Below, in pieces: positions 13,786 to 16,573 of a DNA stretch of 16,573 nucleotides. Origin of the DNA: an uncultured Polaromonas sp. (lineage in GTDB: Bacteria; Pseudomonadota; Gammaproteobacteria; Burkholderiales; Burkholderiaceae); NCBI GenBank assembly GCA_946479075.1, contig CAMLDT010000060.1, positions 1-16,573 on the forward strand. Direction: 5' to 3'. The stretch's first letter is position 1. The number at the start of each line of letters is the position of its first letter. Both the position numbers and the translations under genes were made by a program. The notes below the pieces were generated by a model. That model saw only the letters and a program-made list of their open reading frames with translations, was not told the origin of the DNA and ran no database searches.

Positions 13786-14396
13786 TGGCCTGGTTTTCGA
13801 GCCAGTTACCTGATCGCGAATTCCTGCACCAGAGTTCGGTGCGTGTTCCCACGGTCAACCGCGTGCTGGTGCTGTATGTGACCTTGCTGGCCGGCTTCTG
13901 GGGCGGCCACAAGTTTTTGCTGGGCGCGCGGCGGGAGGGCTGGCTCTACCTGCTGCTCAGCTGGACCGCGCTTCCGCTGCTGGCGGCGCTGGGCGACTTT
14001 GTGGACCTGCTGCGCCAGCCTGCGATCGGCGAGGGTTTCCTGCGCCGGCGCCTGGCCAAGCGACATCCTGCAGAGGCCGACATGGTGACTCGCGCCACCT
14101 GGAAACAGCTGGGCCGGGTGCTGCTGCTGTTGGCGCTGTTCGTGGGCGCCACCGTCTGGATGGTGTGGCGCCTTGATGAGGGGCGGTCGCGTGTGAGCGC
14201 GTTGTGTGCACAGATCACGCCGGGCATGACCGCGCAGGCGCTGGCCGCGTTTGCCGCTGCCCATGGCTTGAAGCTGCGTGCCGTGCGCGAAGGCTTCAAC
14301 GTGTTGTCCGACACCGCCACCTTCGGTCGGCACGCATGCCATGTGACGGTCGCGTCCGGGCGGGTCGCGCAGTCAAGTCATTACTTCCTGGATTGA
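13785..14396 (+). CDS. TM2-domain membrane protein with C-terminal extension
   Basis: This 203-residue inner-membrane protein carries a TM2 domain at about residues 27-77: a first helix, then GFWGGHKFLLGARREGW (the family's G-x-H-x-F-x-x-G pattern) and a second helix ending in GDFVDLL. A third helix lies at about 110-128 (VLLLLALFVGATVWMVW). The C-terminal 70 residues probably lie in the periplasm. They contain the phrase ITPGMTAQALAAFAAAHGL, slightly like the GMT helix of BamE/SmpA-type domains, and two cysteines that could pair. I chose the ATG at 13785 for the TGATG overlap with the previous stop; an ATG two codons earlier (13779) is equally possible and neither has a good ribosome binding site. 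TM2 proteins have no single known biochemical role. Its place in the cluster suggests membrane anchoring or assembly. Confidence 0.82.
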   Translation: MAWFSSQLPDREFLHQSSVRVPTVNRVLVLYVTLLAGFWGGHKFLLGARREGWLYLLLSWTALPLLAALGDFVDLLRQPAIGEGFLRRRLAKRHPAEADMVTRATWKQLGRVLLLLALFVGATVWMVWRLDEGRSRVSALCAQITPGMTAQALAAFAAAHGLKLRAVREGFNVLSDTATFGRHACHVTVASGRVAQSSHYFLD

Positions 14397-14405
14397 GAGG
14401 TTCCG

Positions 14406-15128
14406 ATGCCACGAGACGCTTCAGCAAGCGCGGGTCTGTGTCAGGCCTGCGGCATCGCGGCGGGTACGCTGCAGCATGCGCCCGCACCGGCGCCGGTCAC
14501 GGGAATCTGGTGCACGCGCTGCTACAACCGGTTGGTACGCCGCGGGCAATGGCTGCACACGCTGTACCGCTACCGATTTTTCGTGGTGTTTGCGCTGGTG
14601 GTGCTGGTCATGCTGGGCCAGAAAGCGCTGGCGCAGGAGTTCACCAAGGCTGCCCAGTGTGTCGTCGGCACACGCGTCGTCAACCGCGACGGCCAGGCCG
14701 GGGTCATCGCGTCGGCCGACGGCAGCAGTTGCCGCGTCAAGCTCGATGCGACCGGCAAGATCGACTACAACATTTTCTGGATGCTGCGGCCCGAAGGCGG
14801 GGCCGGCAAAGGGGCGGGCCGGACCGGCGCCAGCGCCGCGCCCGCCAGCGCGGGGGAGGGCGGCGGCCCGGCGACGGGGCTGTACAAGTGCTACATGCTG
14901 GCCGGCAACACGCTGAACTACGCCTTCATCGACATCCGGATCGAGGACAAGCACCGTTACCGTGACAAAAGCGGCAAGGCCGGCAGCTGGACGCTGGCAC
15001 CGGGCGGCAAGATCGTGTTCACCGGGCCGCTGGCTTCGGCCAACGCCAAGCTGCTGTCGGGTGGACGCATTGGCCTGAACATGGATGGCGGCAGCTTTTT
15101 CAACACCAGCTGCAGCATCGGGCGCTAG
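14406..15128 (+). CDS. Zinc-ribbon membrane protein with the same two-domain module as the secreted protein at 13201
   Basis: This 240-residue protein has a cytoplasmic zinc ribbon (C12-x2-C15 and C36-x2-C39), one membrane helix at about 58-76 (FFVVFALVVLVMLG), and an exported part. Exported domain A (about 80-128) has C85, GTR (88-90), DGSSCR with C109, and FWML (W125). A Gly/Ala-rich linker (about 130-157) follows. Domain B (about 158-238) has LYKC (C162), YRDKSGKAG (185-193), a W-x3-PGGKI-x-F stretch and TSC (C236). These landmarks parallel the secreted protein encoded at 13201 domain by domain. With basic residues before the helix, the topology is probably N-in, C-out. It may link cytoplasmic events to an exported partner, possibly through the shared domains (inference). 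The GAGAGG just before 14403 serves as ribosome binding site. It is the last gene of the cluster and is followed by a hairpin. Confidence 0.8.
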   Translation: MPRDASASAGLCQACGIAAGTLQHAPAPAPVTGIWCTRCYNRLVRRGQWLHTLYRYRFFVVFALVVLVMLGQKALAQEFTKAAQCVVGTRVVNRDGQAGVIASADGSSCRVKLDATGKIDYNIFWMLRPEGGAGKGAGRTGASAAPASAGEGGGPATGLYKCYMLAGNTLNYAFIDIRIEDKHRYRDKSGKAGSWTLAPGGKIVFTGPLASANAKLLSGGRIGLNMDGGSFFNTSCSIGR

Positions 15129-15146
15129 GGGTCAAGTGGCAGTAGC

Positions 15147-15170
15147 GGGTTCCCGCCAGGGCGGGAGACC
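15147..15170. terminator. Hairpin after the envelope cluster
   Basis: TCCCGCC (15151-15157) and GGCGGGA (15160-15166) form a strong GC stem extended by an outer GGT/ACC pairing. It lies about 20 bases after the stop of the last cluster gene. There is no T-run, so it is either an imperfect terminator or a 3'-end stabilising structure. Confidence 0.5.
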
Positions 15171-15252
15171 GGCGTGCGTGCTGCCCGGGTTTGAGCATCA
15201 AAAAGGCCTCCAGCCCCCGTGCAGCAAGCGCTGGCAGCTATCAATTCGATAG
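15171..15252. repeat. Dispersed intergenic repeat, copy 2, overlapping the 3' end of the OYE gene
   Basis: The core at 15179-15218 is identical to 9431-9470, and GCAGCTAT follows at the same offset. Its terminal palindrome CTATCAATTCGATAG (15238-15252) runs into the minus-strand OYE gene, whose stop is at 15241-15243. The repeat therefore supplies that gene's last codons (LSN and stop). Confidence 0.85.
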
Positions 15253-16347
15253 TGTTGGATAGTCGGTGTAACCCTTTTCGCGGCCGCCGTAAAAGGTGGT
15301 CTTGTCGGGCGTGTTCAGCGCCGCGCCGGTTTTGAGGCGCTCCACCAGATCCGGATTGGCGATGTAAGGCCGGCCGAAGGCCACCAGGTCGGCGCCATCG
15401 GCCACGGCTTTTTCTGCCAGTGCCTTGTCGTAGCCGTTGTTGACCATCCAGGCGCCCTTGCCACCCGCGCTTCGGTAGGCTGCTTTCAGCGCGGCGTAGT
15501 CGAAGGGCCGGTCGTCCATGCTGCGTGGGCCGCCGGTGGCGCCTTCAATGATGTGGATGTAGGCCAGGTTCATTGTGGCCAGTTGCTTGACCACGTATTC
15601 GAACAAGGGCTGGGGATTGGAGTCATTCGCGTCGTTGGCAGGCGTGACGGGCGACAGGCGGATGCCGGTCTTGCCGCCGCCGATGTCGCCGGCGATGCCG
15701 CGGACGATCTCCAGCAGCAGGCGGGCGCGGTTTTCGATGCTGCCGCCGTAGTCGTCCGTGCGTTTGTTCGAGCCGTCTTTCAGGAACTGGTCGAGCAGGT
15801 AGCCGTTGGCGCCGTGGATCTCGACGCCGTCAAAGCCGGCGGTCTCGACGGCATTGCGGGCCGCGGCCTGGAAGCTGTGCACGATGCCCGGGATTTCACC
15901 GGCGTCGAGCGCGCGCGGCTCGGAGGTGTCAACAAACGCCGGCACGCCGTCCTTGATCAGCACGGTTTTGGTTTTGGCGGTGATGGCCGAAGGCGCCACC
16001 GGCTTGCCGCCTTCAGGCTGCAGCTCGGTGTGCGAGACACGGCCCACATGCCACAGCTGGACCACAATCTTGCCGCCCTTGTCATGCACGGCCTGCGTGA
16101 CTTTCTTCCAGCTGTCGAGCTGCTCGGTGCCGTAGAGGCCGGGCACGTCCGAATACCCCTGGCCCTGGTGGCTGATTGCGGTGGCCTCGGTGATCAGCAG
16201 GCCTGCGCTGGCGCGCTGCGCGTAATAGGTCTGCGCAATGTCGGGCGGGATGGCGTTGGGCGACCGGTTGCGCGTGAGCGGCGCCATGACGATGCGGTTG
16301 GCAAGTTTCAGGTCACCGGCTTGGGTGGGGTCGAAGAGGGTAGGCAT
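15241..16347 (-). CDS. nemA: Old Yellow Enzyme family FMN-dependent ene-reductase, NemA-like
   Basis: This 368-residue cytoplasmic flavoenzyme uses NAD(P)H to reduce activated C=C bonds or nitro groups (N-ethylmaleimide, enones, nitrate esters in characterised relatives). A single TIM barrel starts LFDPTQAGDLKLANRIVMAPLTRNRS. The FMN and active-site marks are IVVQLWHVGRVSH, then GFDGVEIHGANGYLLDQFL with the paired His and Asn that bind the substrate carbonyl (HxxN). RTDDYGGSIENRARLLLEI and DLVAFGRPYIANPDL (phosphate binding) follow, with GYTDYP at the end. The length matches NemA and pentaerythritol tetranitrate reductase. I chose the ATG at 16345-16347 because the family begins there; the longer upstream frame runs through repeat and regulatory DNA. 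No Shine-Dalgarno sequence is visible in the A/C-rich leader. The gene stands alone, opposite to the envelope cluster. Confidence 0.94.
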   Translation of the reverse strand: MPTLFDPTQAGDLKLANRIVMAPLTRNRSPNAIPPDIAQTYYAQRASAGLLITEATAISHQGQGYSDVPGLYGTEQLDSWKKVTQAVHDKGGKIVVQLWHVGRVSHTELQPEGGKPVAPSAITAKTKTVLIKDGVPAFVDTSEPRALDAGEIPGIVHSFQAAARNAVETAGFDGVEIHGANGYLLDQFLKDGSNKRTDDYGGSIENRARLLLEIVRGIAGDIGGGKTGIRLSPVTPANDANDSNPQPLFEYVVKQLATMNLAYIHIIEGATGGPRSMDDRPFDYAALKAAYRSAGGKGAWMVNNGYDKALAEKAVADGADLVAFGRPYIANPDLVERLKTGAALNTPDKTTFYGGREKGYTDYPTLSN

Positions 16348-16428
16348 GGTTTGTTGGTTTTTAGGTTGTTGGGAAGCTGCAGTGTGGGGGCAGTTCAATT
16401 GGCTTGTGCGGGACGGGTTGCTGGATTC

Positions 16429-16457
16429 GTGATAGTTGCAGATGGGGCTTGTTTCGA
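16429..16457 (-). promoter_or_regulatory. Candidate promoter of the OYE gene
   Basis: On the minus strand, TCGAAA (16457-16452) and TATCAC (16434-16429) are spaced by 17 bases, each matching consensus at 4 of 6 positions. The -35 overlaps the left edge of the palindrome at 16455-16473, the geometry expected for repression. The leader would be about 75 bases. Confidence 0.4.
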
Positions 16458-16473
16458 GATCTCCAAGATCTCG
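16455..16473. promoter_or_regulatory. Perfect palindrome upstream of the OYE gene, candidate operator
   Basis: CGAGATCT and AGATCTCG flank CCA: 8-base perfect arms with a 3-base spacer. It lies about 108 bases upstream of the OYE start and overlaps a candidate -35. OYE genes are often controlled by electrophile-sensing repressors such as NemR, encoded nearby, but the regulator here would lie outside the window. Confidence 0.55.
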
Positions 16474-16523
16474 CATCACGTCGCATCGCTGCGGCTGCGG
16501 TGTTGCCTGGGCCTGCAGGCCGG

Positions 16524-16573
16524 GGGTTGCCCGGCGGCAAGTAACTTTCTTTTGCTTCGCCAAAAGAAAGTCA
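16524..16573. repeat. Hairpin repeat at the right window edge, truncated
   Basis: A small stem TTGCC/GGCAA is followed by a strong stem in which ACTTTCTTTTG pairs with CAAAAGAAAGT around CTTCGC (16544-16571). The right end is cut by the window. I recall this sequence as a frequent terminator-like intergenic repeat in Burkholderiales. It may end transcription of a gene to the right. Confidence 0.6.

Noticed and set aside
16348..16563. N-terminal extension of the OYE protein up to 16563
   Set aside because: It would add 72 residues not found in the family and would translate a palindromic operator and a promoter-like region; the family starts at the Met encoded at 16347.
1..16573. CRISPR array, tRNA or rRNA genes, transposase or integrase genes
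   Set aside because: No regularly spaced direct repeats, no tRNA-like cloverleaf and no transposase or recombinase motifs were seen; repeats present are short palindromic or dispersed units.

Overview
The window is GC-rich, densely coded DNA from a betaproteobacterium, most likely a Burkholderiales member of the Comamonadaceae (Polaromonas, Rhodoferax, Variovorax or Acidovorax type). The clues are an orphan TctC/Bug-type periplasmic solute receptor in a catabolic operon, a CaiB-type CoA-transferase operon under an IclR regulator, and dispersed short palindromic repeats of kinds I recall from that family. The genus call is inference from memory; no search was run.

Layout. (1) 1-2370: the 3' part of copA, a Cu(I)-exporting P1B-ATPase whose reading frame carries two small in-frame repeat insertions. 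(2) 2420-9239: a catabolic locus. A divergent iclR-type regulator (minus strand) faces a tightly packed plus-strand operon: tctC, class A FAD monooxygenase, enoyl-CoA hydratase-fold protein 1, HSL-family alpha/beta hydrolase, family III CoA-transferase and enoyl-CoA hydratase-fold protein 2. Intergenic distances run from 21 bases down to a 4-base overlap. Two 16-base direct repeats exactly 20 bases apart lie between regulator and operon and are the probable operator. The operon looks built to import a carboxylate, probably aromatic or heteroaromatic, and to hydroxylate and process it, partly as CoA thioesters. Both crotonase-fold proteins lack the two classical catalytic glutamates, so the chemistry is unlikely to be plain enoyl-CoA hydration.

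(3) 9240-15128: a two-component system followed by five envelope genes. A NarL/LuxR-type response regulator overlaps by 4 bases a 7TM sensor kinase that has a jelly-roll-like extracytoplasmic domain. Next come a secreted ricin-B-type lectin with a C-terminal octapeptide repeat, a small single-pass membrane protein, a secreted two-domain cysteine protein, a TM2-domain membrane protein, and a zinc-ribbon membrane protein that carries the same two-domain module as the secreted one. An 18-base palindrome occurs twice, upstream of the regulator and upstream of the lectin gene, differing at 2 of 18 positions. In both places it is followed after exactly 21 bases by TTAGC. This suggests the kinase/regulator pair controls itself and the five-gene envelope cluster from class II-type activated promoters. 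I recognise no named system here, and it is the best candidate in the window for something undescribed.

(4) 15129-16573: a hairpin, a second copy of a dispersed repeat whose terminal palindrome runs into the last codons of the next gene, a minus-strand Old Yellow Enzyme (NemA-like) gene, a perfect 8+3+8 palindrome upstream of it that looks like its operator, and at the right edge a hairpin cut off by the window end.
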